Below are positions 25,553 through 34,490 of a stretch of 64,000 nt of DNA, one piece after another; the stretch's first letter is position 1, and each line of letters opens with the position of its first letter. Made by a program: the position numbers and the translations under genes. Under the pieces are notes generated by a model. It had not been told where the DNA came from, searched no databases, and was given only the letters and a program-made list of their open reading frames with translations. Source of the stretch: Nitrospira sp. Lineage in GTDB: Bacteria > Nitrospirota > Nitrospiria > Nitrospirales > Nitrospiraceae. The stretch is from NCBI GenBank assembly GCA_005116835.1, contig SWDM01000023.1:160419-224418 (forward strand), read 5' to 3'.

Positions 25553-28500
25553 ATGAGTATTCAGCTGCGTATTGCCGGTCGGCCGACGTCGCCAGCGGAA
25601 GCAAGTGCAGCCGTTCGAGGAGATTCTCTCTCCGGACGAAGAGAGCAGCCCGATACGCGTCTGCTGGATGCTGTGGACGTGCTGGGCGCGTTCGAGATGT
25701 ACCCGAAAGATCGTGCGGCATCGGAGAAGCCAACGATGCTTGAAGCCGAAGACGATGACTTGATTGAATTCGTGCTGGAAGATGGCATCTCTGTGTGGAC
25801 GTCGGTGGCTGCTCATCGAGAACGGCAACGCCGATTGAAGCCCGGTGTGCAGACGGCGAAGGAGCTGGATATCGACTTGGTTATCTCCACGCCCGCATCG
25901 AGCAGGGGACTGGTGAGCGATATCGTGACCGGCGCGGTACGAATTCTCCGGCTGAAACGAGACGAGGTGTGGGAACAAGCAAAAGATCCCACGCAGTGGC
26001 CGGCCTGGATAAAGCCGTACGGGGTGGCGACATTCGAGAAATTGGGGGCGTGGCTGACGGCCAAGTTGATCATCTGGTTTATCGAGAGAAAGATTCGTCC
26101 TGAAGAAGGGCTCTATCGGTGGGTCAAGCCATCGGCTGAAGACGGCCCTTCGCTCATTGCTCCAGGGAGTATTCCCTCCGATGCACATGTCCTTCTCTTT
26201 ATTCATGGAACGGCCTCCAACACCATGGGGAGTTTCGGCGCGTTGCATACCGACGAGGCCTCGTCTGAATGGGACACACTCACGCGAACATTCAAAGATC
26301 ATATTTACGCGTTTGACCATCGCACCTTGAGCCAGAGTCCAATCGACAATGCCGTGATGCTGGCGAACGCGCTTCCGGACGGCGCGCAAATTTCTCTGGT
26401 GTCACATTCACGGGGAGGGCAGGTGGCCGACCTGTTATGCCTACGAGAGTTGTCCTCCGAGCAGGTCAATCGGTTTCATCGAGAAGGCGACAAATCTCGC
26501 CAAGCAGATGAACATGACCGTCGACAGCTGGCTGAGTTGGCAAAGATCCTCCGTAAAAAGAAGTTTCGGATCGTGCGGCTCATTCGGGTAGCCTGTCCGG
26601 CTCAAGGGACATTGCTGGCCTCGGAGAATTTGGATCGTTTTCTCTCTGTGTTGACCAGCCTCATCGGGCTGATTCCTGTCGTGGGGCAGTCCCTGATTTA
26701 CCAGGTTGCAAAACGCATCACGCTCGAAGTGGCTAAAAGCCGGTGGGATCCTTCGGTGATTCCAGGGGCCGAATCGATGGTTCCGCAATCGCCGCTCGTC
26801 GCATTACTCAATGCTCCGGACGTGCAGGGAGGGGGAGCCCTTGGCGTGATCGCTGGGGACATTGAGGACGTGAGCTGGTTCAAACGGTTGGGCACATTCA
26901 TCACCGACAGGTTTATATATGACAATCAAGACAACGATTTGGTCGTCAATACCAATTCAATGTTTCAGGGAGTGCCTCGAAGCGCAGTCTCTCGATACAT
27001 TTTCGATCAGGGATCCGATGTCTCCCATTTTCGATACTTCCGAAATTCGCGCACGCGTCATCTGTTGGTGCAGTCGATTACGAACGCAGGGGAGCAATGG
27101 CCTGCGGAATTTCGCTTGCTCGATGAAGCCAAGGTTGCTCCGGTTCCCATGCTGCGTTCCATTCAAACGAGATCGGGGGCGAGCCAGCCTGTTGTCTTCG
27201 TACTCCCTGGAATCATGGGATCGGAACTACAAGCCAACGGCGACGATGTCTGGCTGAGCTATTTGAGCCTCTTCCTCGGCCATATCGACAAGATTGCGGT
27301 GGATGCACCTAATGTGGAGGTCAATGGCCTCGTCAGCACGTACTATCGTGACCTCTGCAATTATCTGGGCGATACACATGAAGTCATTCCCTTCGGCTAC
27401 GATTGGCGTCATTCAATTACACGCGCCGCTTCTAAGCTGGCGGACGAAGTGAAGAAGGTGGTGGCTCGGACAGGTGAACCAATTCGGTTCATCGCCCACA
27501 GCATGGGTGGTCTCGTGGTACGGCGGCTCATCAAAGACTTTCCAGATTTGTGGGAGACACTGTGCAAACGGGAGGGCGCTCGATTCGTCATGCTGGGGAC
27601 GCCCAACCGCGGGTCCTATGATATGGTGGAGTCACTGGCTGGCATGGCGAAAACTGTCAAACAGCTGGCCTTGCTCGATGTTACCCATTCGATGAGTGAA
27701 ATCGTCGCGATTGTGTCTGCCTACCAAGGGGCGCTGGAGCTCTTGCCTCAAGATGAAGGGGAATATTTTACCTCTCAAAAATGGACGGAACTTCATCCGC
27801 TGACGGAATCCAAAGTTCAGATCAAGCCCCAAATACTGCAAGATGCCAAGGCCGCGCTTGCCGATCTTCCTGAACGGATTCCCCATGCGGAGTGCGTGCG
27901 TTACGTGGCGGGGTGGGCGCCCAAGACCGTGTGTGGAGTGAAGGTCGAAAACCAACGCCTCTCCTTTCAGGCAACGACGGCGGGCGATGGCCGTGTGACC
28001 TATAAAGCGGGTCTGCTTCCGGACATTCCTGTGTGGTATGTCGATGCCGAGCATGGCGACTTGGCGGACCACAAGCCGGCGTTTCCAGCCTATCGCGACT
28101 TGCTTGAGCGAGGCGTGACCAATCAGCTTTCTACCACACCCTTGAGCGCCGACCGAGGCGGCGAATCGATCTTCGACTACGAGCATGAACCGGTGTTGTA
28201 CCCGACAGCATCGGATTTTGAAGCAGGCCTGCTCGGGAAGCGGCGAAAAGCACTGAAAGTACGCACTTCCGAGAAGTTGCAGGTGTCGGTGCTGCACGGC
28301 GATCTGATTCACACCAACCATCCTATTCTGCTCGGTCATTACCAGGGCGACACGATTTTCGGGTCTGAACAGCTCGTGGACCGTTTTTTGGTCGGAAATT
28401 CTCTATCCCAACGCTACAATTTGGGCCGTTATCCAGGGCGAACGGAGACGGTTGCCGTTGTGCTGACCCAGCCAAACGACGTTCAAACAGCCTTTCGTAT

Positions 28501-31192
28501 CCGACACGGGGCGATCGTGATTGGCCTCGGCAAATGGGGTGAATTGACACCCTCGGTGCTCACCCAAGCCGTGCATCATGGCGTGATGGAGTATTGTGTG
28601 CAATTTGCCCAGTGTTGTGGTTCGACGGAAGCATCGACGATCTCGACCGGTCTCACCATCAACAGTTTACTAATCGGATCCAATACGTCGGCGAACATTG
28701 CCGTCGAGGATTCGGTGAATGCGATTGTACGAGGAGTAATTCTTGCCAATCGCGCCCTGATGGAACAGAACCATGCGTTTCCGAGAATTACACATGTTCA
28801 GTTCATTGAGCTGTATCTGGACGTGGCGATTGATGCGGCAAAAACGGTGCATCGCCTGGCCAAGCGCATTGAGCGTGACCTTCAGGCTGAGATCGACGTG
28901 GCGACGTGGTTGAAGAAGGGGATTGGGGGGCGGACGAGGTATGTCCCATCGAGTACGCGGGGCTATTGGCGTCGCTGGACGGTCTCTGCGGTTCATGATG
29001 CCCCGGCTCCTGCCCCCTGCATCCTGTCTCCGGTGTTGAAAGATCGGCTCCGCATAACCCTTCAAGACGAGAAGGTCAATGATCCCAGAGTTCTGAATGC
29101 TCTCCTAGATTTGGCTTTCAAAGACGATGGCCCCGTGCGTCGCCATCCGCGCAAGCTTCGTTTTCTTGCTCTGTCGGATCGCGCCCGCGCTGAAGTGATT
29201 GTGGAGGAAACTCAACCGGAATTGATCGCTCAGCTCATTCAGCGTTCGATCACCTCCACAGCGTTCAGACGGGATATCGCCAAAACGCTCTTTGAACTGT
29301 TGATCCCATTGGATCTTAAGGATAGCCTCCTCAACCAAGACCGTGTGGTATTGGTCCTTGACGACGTGACAGCAAACTATCCTTGGGAACTAATGATCGA
29401 CGTTGACCAGCCGCTGTGCATTCGGATCGGTATGGTTCGGCAGCTGGAAACAGCCGACTACGAAGAGCGTATCCGAGATACGACCGCAACCAACGTCTAT
29501 GTGGTTGGAAACCCCCTTACTCCTTCCAATTATCCGACGTTGCCCGGTGCTCAGAAAGAAGCAGAACTTGTCGCGTCATTACTGAAGCCTCACTATGCCG
29601 TCAACCATTCAAGCCAACGGCTTGGCGCCCTCGAGGTGCTCAACCAGCTCTTTGCCCAGCCCTATCGGATCATCCACATCGCCGGGCATGGCTCTTACAA
29701 CGAAGCGGAGACCGAATTGTCTGGGGCGAAGGCTGGTGTGGTGCTCGACAACGGACTCTTTCTCACCGCGGCGGAAATCGCCAAGCTGGACCCGATTCCG
29801 GAATTGGTGTTCTTGAATTGTTGCTATCTCGGGCAAATTGGCGGCACGGCTTACAATAAGATGGCCGCCAGCATCTCGCGCGAATTGATTAGAAAAGGCG
29901 TGCGTGCAGTCGTGGCAGCCGGATGGCCGGTTCGGGACGATGCGGCGCTCTGTTTCGCGCAAGTATTCTACAAGAAGCTGCTCGACTCTCAGCCGTTCGG
30001 TCATGCGCTAAAGGAGGCGAGGCAACAGACCTGGGCCCTCTTCCCGGAGTCCAACACCTGGGGGGCCTACCAAGCCTATGGGGATCCGGATTTCCGATTG
30101 AGGCAGAATCATGACGTGCAAGTAGACAACGAGGACGTGACCGTTGCGGCGGAGGAGGTGCTCATTGCCTTGGATGATCTCGAACATCAGAGCGGTGAAC
30201 CGGATGTGGCAACACTCCAGAATAAACTCGACGACCTAAAAGGGAGATGCGCAGTCGATTGGCTGAAACAGGGAAATGTTCAAGAGCAGTTAGGGAAAGT
30301 CTATGGCGAGCATGGTCTCTTTCAGGAGGCGGTCGCGCACTATAAGAAGGCCGCAGAGAGTGAAGATATCGAGAATCCGGCGACGTGTCGGGGGATCGAA
30401 CAGTGGATCAATCTTGAGGCGCGGCTTGGCAAGAAGATCAACGACAAGGCGAGAATTAAAAGAGCTATCAAACGGGGCCTGGATTTACTCAAGATTGCAG
30501 AAACATCCGAGCGTTTGAGTATCATGGGCAGCGCGTACAAGAGACTGGCAGAGCTTGATGAAGAGCCGAGTGAGATCACGACGAATCTGAAAGAGGCTGC
30601 TGCGTACTATCAAAAAGCAGCGGAGAGACAAGAGCAAGAGCCATTGGCAGATCCGTATCCGATTATGAATTGGCTGACGATAGAGGCACTTCTTGAAACA
30701 TCCAAGGTGCCGTACGAATCGTGGTTGTCGAAAGCCGAGATTCTGGCACGGCAGCGTTTCCAGGCGACGCGCAAGGCGTGGGATTTGTTTGCCGTAGCGG
30801 ATATCGAAGTTCTCCGAGCCATTCAGAATAAAAAAGAGTCGATAAAGAGCGCTGGGCTTGTGGGTAAGTATCGAAAGGTCTTTACCGAGTCGGCTGCGAC
30901 CCAACGAGAACAAGATTCAGCTCGCAGTCAATTAGAGTTCATAATCACGATGCGGCAGAAATTGTCTCGCTCTCGTCGCCAAAAGAGGGCGGTCGATTCG
31001 ATCGGTGACGCACTGACCGATATTCGACATCATCTTGAGAAGTCGAAGCCCCAGGCGAAACCCTCGCCGATCCAACCAAAAGTAACCAGCAAGCCCTCCC
31101 CCACAAGCAAGGCACCGGCGAAACAGCCTTTGCAAAAGAGTTCCGTGCAAGAGAAAAAAACGCGTCGTCCGAAGCGTCACAGGAAGGGATAG
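25553..31192 (+). CDS. Giant dual alpha/beta-hydrolase and CHAT protease protein
   Basis: The 1879-residue product starts with a good SD (AAGGAG, 5 nt). From the N-terminus: a variable region (1-200); an alpha/beta-hydrolase (about 205-400; LLFIHGTAS, nucleophile motif SHSRGG near 285); a second, LCAT/PGAP1-like hydrolase (about 540-900; VLPGIMGSEL, HSMGG near 650); a region I cannot name (900-1250); a CHAT caspase-fold domain (about 1310-1530; IAGHG His near 1379, LNCCYLG Cys near 1423-1424); TPR-like helices (about 1560-1800) and a Lys/Pro-rich tail. It could cut both lipids and proteins. Immediate neighbour of the metacaspase, it is the largest gene of the window. Confidence 0.88.
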   Translation: MSIQLRIAGRPTSPAEASAAVRGDSLSGRREQPDTRLLDAVDVLGAFEMYPKDRAASEKPTMLEAEDDDLIEFVLEDGISVWTSVAAHRERQRRLKPGVQTAKELDIDLVISTPASSRGLVSDIVTGAVRILRLKRDEVWEQAKDPTQWPAWIKPYGVATFEKLGAWLTAKLIIWFIERKIRPEEGLYRWVKPSAEDGPSLIAPGSIPSDAHVLLFIHGTASNTMGSFGALHTDEASSEWDTLTRTFKDHIYAFDHRTLSQSPIDNAVMLANALPDGAQISLVSHSRGGQVADLLCLRELSSEQVNRFHREGDKSRQADEHDRRQLAELAKILRKKKFRIVRLIRVACPAQGTLLASENLDRFLSVLTSLIGLIPVVGQSLIYQVAKRITLEVAKSRWDPSVIPGAESMVPQSPLVALLNAPDVQGGGALGVIAGDIEDVSWFKRLGTFITDRFIYDNQDNDLVVNTNSMFQGVPRSAVSRYIFDQGSDVSHFRYFRNSRTRHLLVQSITNAGEQWPAEFRLLDEAKVAPVPMLRSIQTRSGASQPVVFVLPGIMGSELQANGDDVWLSYLSLFLGHIDKIAVDAPNVEVNGLVSTYYRDLCNYLGDTHEVIPFGYDWRHSITRAASKLADEVKKVVARTGEPIRFIAHSMGGLVVRRLIKDFPDLWETLCKREGARFVMLGTPNRGSYDMVESLAGMAKTVKQLALLDVTHSMSEIVAIVSAYQGALELLPQDEGEYFTSQKWTELHPLTESKVQIKPQILQDAKAALADLPERIPHAECVRYVAGWAPKTVCGVKVENQRLSFQATTAGDGRVTYKAGLLPDIPVWYVDAEHGDLADHKPAFPAYRDLLERGVTNQLSTTPLSADRGGESIFDYEHEPVLYPTASDFEAGLLGKRRKALKVRTSEKLQVSVLHGDLIHTNHPILLGHYQGDTIFGSEQLVDRFLVGNSLSQRYNLGRYPGRTETVAVVLTQPNDVQTAFRIRHGAIVIGLGKWGELTPSVLTQAVHHGVMEYCVQFAQCCGSTEASTISTGLTINSLLIGSNTSANIAVEDSVNAIVRGVILANRALMEQNHAFPRITHVQFIELYLDVAIDAAKTVHRLAKRIERDLQAEIDVATWLKKGIGGRTRYVPSSTRGYWRRWTVSAVHDAPAPAPCILSPVLKDRLRITLQDEKVNDPRVLNALLDLAFKDDGPVRRHPRKLRFLALSDRARAEVIVEETQPELIAQLIQRSITSTAFRRDIAKTLFELLIPLDLKDSLLNQDRVVLVLDDVTANYPWELMIDVDQPLCIRIGMVRQLETADYEERIRDTTATNVYVVGNPLTPSNYPTLPGAQKEAELVASLLKPHYAVNHSSQRLGALEVLNQLFAQPYRIIHIAGHGSYNEAETELSGAKAGVVLDNGLFLTAAEIAKLDPIPELVFLNCCYLGQIGGTAYNKMAASISRELIRKGVRAVVAAGWPVRDDAALCFAQVFYKKLLDSQPFGHALKEARQQTWALFPESNTWGAYQAYGDPDFRLRQNHDVQVDNEDVTVAAEEVLIALDDLEHQSGEPDVATLQNKLDDLKGRCAVDWLKQGNVQEQLGKVYGEHGLFQEAVAHYKKAAESEDIENPATCRGIEQWINLEARLGKKINDKARIKRAIKRGLDLLKIAETSERLSIMGSAYKRLAELDEEPSEITTNLKEAAAYYQKAAERQEQEPLADPYPIMNWLTIEALLETSKVPYESWLSKAEILARQRFQATRKAWDLFAVADIEVLRAIQNKKESIKSAGLVGKYRKVFTESAATQREQDSARSQLEFIITMRQKLSRSRRQKRAVDSIGDALTDIRHHLEKSKPQAKPSPIQPKVTSKPSPTSKAPAKQPLQKSSVQEKKTRRPKRHRKG

Positions 31193-31296
31193 GCGCGAAG
31201 AGAAGGCTTGGTAAATGGGATCTATAACAGAGAATGCGAAGATCTCAGATGGCGGCCTTCAAGTTCAGAGGTGTCTGATTCTAAGATGGAGTACGA

Positions 31297-32451
31297 ATGG
31301 AACCAGTCGATCTGTTTTACAGCTATGCCCATGAGGATAAGTCGCTACGCGACGAACTCGCGGGGCACCTCAAGATTATGGAGCGCCGTGGCGTGATTCG
31401 GTCATGGCACGACGGGTGTCTGACTCCCGGTCAGAAATGGGACGACGAGATCAATGCGCAGTTACAAGCCGCAGACCTCGTGCTGCTGCTGGTTAGCACG
31501 GACTTCATCAACTCGGACTATATCTGGGGCCACGAGTTGGACGTGGCTATGAAGCGGCATGCGAATGGGAAGATAAGCCTGGTTCCGGTGATGCTGCGCG
31601 CCGTGGATATTACCGGCGCCCCCTTTGCTGATTTGCAGGGCCTGCCGACGGACCGGCGGCCCGTGACCTCGTGGCCTAATCGGGATGAGGCCTGGACGGA
31701 TGTGGCCAAGGGGATCAGAAAAACGGTGGAACTGATTCAAGCGAAATGGAGTCAGCTCGCACCATCGCCGGCACTAACGCCTCCGGCGGAAGCGCCCGCG
31801 CCACCACGCGCCATGGCTTCCCCAGCCGCATCGGGAGAGGGGCAGAGTTTGAGATTTGTGCGGCCGAAAGAAATCCTTCTCAGCTCCGATAAGCCCACGG
31901 CGAGTACTAGCCCCACGGTGGTTACGTCTGACCCGTTACTCGACCGTGTCGTGAAGGAATTTTCAGCGAAGGTCACAGAAGCCGCCAAATCCCGTGGGGG
32001 TCATGACCTTGATCCGGCGATGGCCAAGCAATACGCGCTCACACTAATCGACGCACCGGACCAAAAGCGTATCCTCTGGGTAGATGATCGGCCTGACAAC
32101 AACCGGTTCGAAGCAGCGGCCCTGGCCAAGCTTCAGATTGAGGTGGTGGCGGTTACCAGTACGAAGGCTGCGTTGGCACGGCTGGCCTCAGATCCCGAGC
32201 CGTTCGACTTGGTGTTGTCGGATTGGCAACGGCCTGAGTTGCACCTTGATACGCTGAGCGCGGGGATCCATCTGCTGCGGCAATTGCGAGAGCGCCATCT
32301 GACCATGCCGGTGGTGTTTTATCATGCGAGTACCAGCGAGCGGGAGCGGAGCGCGCGCCAAGAGTTGGCGATTCGTGAAGGCGCTTTTGGTGAAGCGGTC
32401 ATGCCAGACGAGCTGCTTGGCTTGGTGATCAGCGCGCTTGGCGTGCATTGA
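31297..32451 (+). CDS. TIR domain fused to a response-regulator receiver domain
   Basis: The 384-residue product starts at an ATG with GGAG about 7 nt upstream. TIR domain 1-150 (VDLFYSYAHEDKS; WGHELDVAMKRH with Glu80). A Pro/Ala-rich linker (150-190) leads to a receiver domain (about 255-384): RILWVDDRPDNN with the acidic pair and LVLSDWQ with the phosphoacceptor-type Asp near 308. The Lys of the usual C-terminal KP motif is missing (AVMP instead). A receiver after TIR suggests control by phosphorylation or as a dead scaffold. No histidine kinase is encoded nearby. Confidence 0.8.
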   Translation: MEPVDLFYSYAHEDKSLRDELAGHLKIMERRGVIRSWHDGCLTPGQKWDDEINAQLQAADLVLLLVSTDFINSDYIWGHELDVAMKRHANGKISLVPVMLRAVDITGAPFADLQGLPTDRRPVTSWPNRDEAWTDVAKGIRKTVELIQAKWSQLAPSPALTPPAEAPAPPRAMASPAASGEGQSLRFVRPKEILLSSDKPTASTSPTVVTSDPLLDRVVKEFSAKVTEAAKSRGGHDLDPAMAKQYALTLIDAPDQKRILWVDDRPDNNRFEAAALAKLQIEVVAVTSTKAALARLASDPEPFDLVLSDWQRPELHLDTLSAGIHLLRQLRERHLTMPVVFYHASTSERERSARQELAIREGAFGEAVMPDELLGLVISALGVH

Positions 32452-32825
32452 TTTCCAGCCAGCATCAATGCTTTCTAAGTTGATGAGTTCGCAGTGGACC
32501 CCTGGTGAGTGCTGATTTTGTCCCAGCGAGATAGATTCACTCTTACAACGCAGGCTGACTCCTCAGCGATTGGAGGGTTTAGGCTTGTCGGGGATCAAGC
32601 CGAAGCATGTGCAACAGCTTGCGTCTGTGGACCATATCCCCAAATTGCAGTAGCTTGGGCAAGCAGTCTCCAGAAGTGTGTATATTGAACACGTTGAACG
32701 ATTCGTTTGATTCAATGACCGGTCAAGAGGAGCTAAGCGAACGTTTATAAATTTTGAAAGAACGGTACAGAGGAGAACCAATGTTCTCGATCAAGCAGCT
32801 ACAAGGATGGATGATCACGGCAATG

Positions 32826-33410
32826 TTAGCCGACCCAGGTTCCGAAGTTCGTATAGCCGTTATTGGCTACCCAATCATATTCCTTGTACCACTCCGTTAG
32901 ATTGAACCCTTTGCCTCGGTACTGGGGATTGACAGCATCGATTTGATATGACGAACGCCCGTCTATTTCGGAATACTCTCTCCAGTTTCCGTTTGAATGC
33001 TCCCAGAGCGTGGCAGTTACCCCGTTCTCTGAGAATGTGACGCCAAGATAGCCAAGCGGATTCGGTCCCTTCACCTTTGTCTGTTGATCTTTCCCTTTAA
33101 TCGGGTTGATATGCACGGCGAGTATCGAGTTTCCTCTTTTGAAACTCTTCAGGATTTCATATCGTACCCACTTTCGTGCATACGTTTCTGAGCCGATCAA
33201 TACACATGTGACAGTCGTCCCTTCAAGACCAGAATTGACCACACGCTTGATGCCAACGTCGCCGGATAACTCTGCATTTCCCCAGATTGACGCATCAAAA
33301 AATCCTGCCGCCTCTCGATCTGGTTTTGTCATCCAATGCTGCCGGACGACATTGGCGCGGAAATCGATTACATCCTGGTAGTGAAAGCTGAAAAATACAC
33401 GTTTCGCCAT
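32826..33410 (-). CDS. ThsB-like (DUF1863-type) TIR protein
   Basis: About 194 residues from the ATG at 33410 (an in-frame GTG lies 15 nt upstream; SDs are weak). The N-terminal 130 residues match the ThsB/DUF1863 fold: RVFFSFHYQDV, DASIWGNAELSGD, VTCVLIGSETYARKWVRYEI with Glu85. A 60-residue aromatic tail follows (WREYSEIDGRSSYQIDAVNP). In Thoeris the ThsB partner is ThsA; no ThsA (SIR2/TM) is visible here. The gene runs leftward, against the plus-strand blocks, so it was acquired separately. Confidence 0.8.
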   Translation of the reverse strand: MAKRVFFSFHYQDVIDFRANVVRQHWMTKPDREAAGFFDASIWGNAELSGDVGIKRVVNSGLEGTTVTCVLIGSETYARKWVRYEILKSFKRGNSILAVHINPIKGKDQQTKVKGPNPLGYLGVTFSENGVTATLWEHSNGNWREYSEIDGRSSYQIDAVNPQYRGKGFNLTEWYKEYDWVANNGYTNFGTWVG

Positions 33411-33500
33411 GGCCTTTGGTCTCACATGGTGGCTGCTACTCTGCAGTTACTGTTACAACGGCTTTTTGTAAGCTATCGACGGGATGGGCTAATCCCAGCC

Positions 33501-34283
33501 TTAGACGTATTTCTTGATCTCTGTTTCCAGTATTTTTCTGAGCCTTGCTGTTTGGCCAATCGCGTATTGAATAGTCCTGTTGTTACGGACGTTAAATGGC
33601 AGCGCAGCTTGTAAAGTACAACAGATCTGAATCACTGGCTTTTGAAGTCCCTCTGCGTAGCCAATTTCATGCAGCACATTTGGCCGCGAATCTGATAGGT
33701 CTGCGATGACAACCTTGGCTGCCTCGATCATGGCTTTGATTTGGGGTACGACCGGACCAGCGGTACCGTTGTGATCCACTCGCTCAGCGATGGCGCCATT
33801 AACAAGTGAGGCTGGATCAATCGCGACAAGAAACGTGTCGTCATACTGCGGCGCAAAAGGCATTGATGCGAATACCTTCTTCTTTGGAGCTAGCTGTACA
33901 GGTTGCGGATGCCGGGACTTTTTACTTTGAGCCAGATTGCTGGTAAGTCCTGCAAGTGCGTTGATGAGCCCGCCAATTGGTGTGACGGCGATCACTGCCG
34001 ATGCGATAGATTCAAGTACGGCGGATGTAACTATTACCGCGGCGTTAGCTTTTGACATCTCCTTATAACGGTGTGCCTGATTTAAGGCTCGTGCTGTAGA
34101 GTCTGGGCTAACTTCCCAAGCTTTCACCTCGACAACGATCTGATCTCCCTTCTCGGTAGTGACCACGAAGTCCGGACGAGCCTTACCAACTACCATATCT
34201 CTTTGATAATTGATCCCTGCATCGCGCAGTGTCTTCTCAACTTGCGCCTCTAGCGCCAAATGGTCCTGAGGTTCAATCGGCAT
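33501..34283 (-). CDS. PD-(D/E)XK nuclease fused to a TIR-like nucleotide-binding domain
   Basis: The 260-residue product combines a PD-(D/E)XK fold at residues 10-100 (RPDFVV, D38; VVEVKAW, E52 and K54), a hydrophobic segment (about 82-112), and a C-terminal MPF-type TIR-like/deoxyribosyltransferase-like domain (VFASMPFAP near 136; VVIADLSDSRPNVLHEIGYAEGL). The hydrophobic middle may bury in the membrane. It lies between two other TIR genes on the same strand; a candidate attC lies 41 nt upstream of its start. Such fusions are expected in abortive defence: DNA cutting switched by nucleotide sensing or cleavage. Confidence 0.78.
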   Translation of the reverse strand: MPIEPQDHLALEAQVEKTLRDAGINYQRDMVVGKARPDFVVTTEKGDQIVVEVKAWEVSPDSTARALNQAHRYKEMSKANAAVIVTSAVLESIASAVIAVTPIGGLINALAGLTSNLAQSKKSRHPQPVQLAPKKKVFASMPFAPQYDDTFLVAIDPASLVNGAIAERVDHNGTAGPVVPQIKAMIEAAKVVIADLSDSRPNVLHEIGYAEGLQKPVIQICCTLQAALPFNVRNNRTIQYAIGQTARLRKILETEIKKYV

Positions 34284-34324
34284 ATACGGCTCCGTGATAG
34301 TTGTAGTTGGGACTTACATTGTGC

Positions 34325-34394
34325 GCGTAACTGGCTCGCAAGCGGCGGCGCTTAGCTTACCGTTTGTTGGTCCGTGTTGAGGAGCTTGTTAGGT
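34325..34394. repeat. Candidate attC-like recombination site
   Basis: The stretch ends with GTTAGGT (34388-34394, a fit to GTTRRRY) and begins with GCGTAAC (one mismatch to RYYYAAC). In between, GCTCGCAAGCGG and CCGTGTTGAGGAGC form an imperfect palindrome with unpaired bases, the architecture of integron attC sites. It separates the Cap12-type gene from the nuclease-TIR gene. No integrase gene is in the window, and only one such site is convincing. Confidence 0.35.
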
Positions 34395-34490
34395 GCGGGA
34401 AGGCATGTGTTGTGTTGGCCCAATCTCATGCCTTCCACATGTCTCGTGCTTGAACACTTTCGGCGACAGGAGGATTTCCCCCAGTAGAGG

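Noticed and set aside
32530..32652. Plus-strand frame reading RLEGLGLSGIKPKHVQQLAS to a stop at 32652
   Set aside because: It looks somewhat protein-like and could be the tail of a lost gene, but it has no start, no family match that I can name, and is under 40 codons.
32781..32900. 39-codon plus-strand frame MFSIKQLQGWMITAMLA with a good SD
   Set aside because: It overlaps the 3' end of the ThsB-like gene on the other strand and ends with unrelated codons; at best the cut start of a lost gene.
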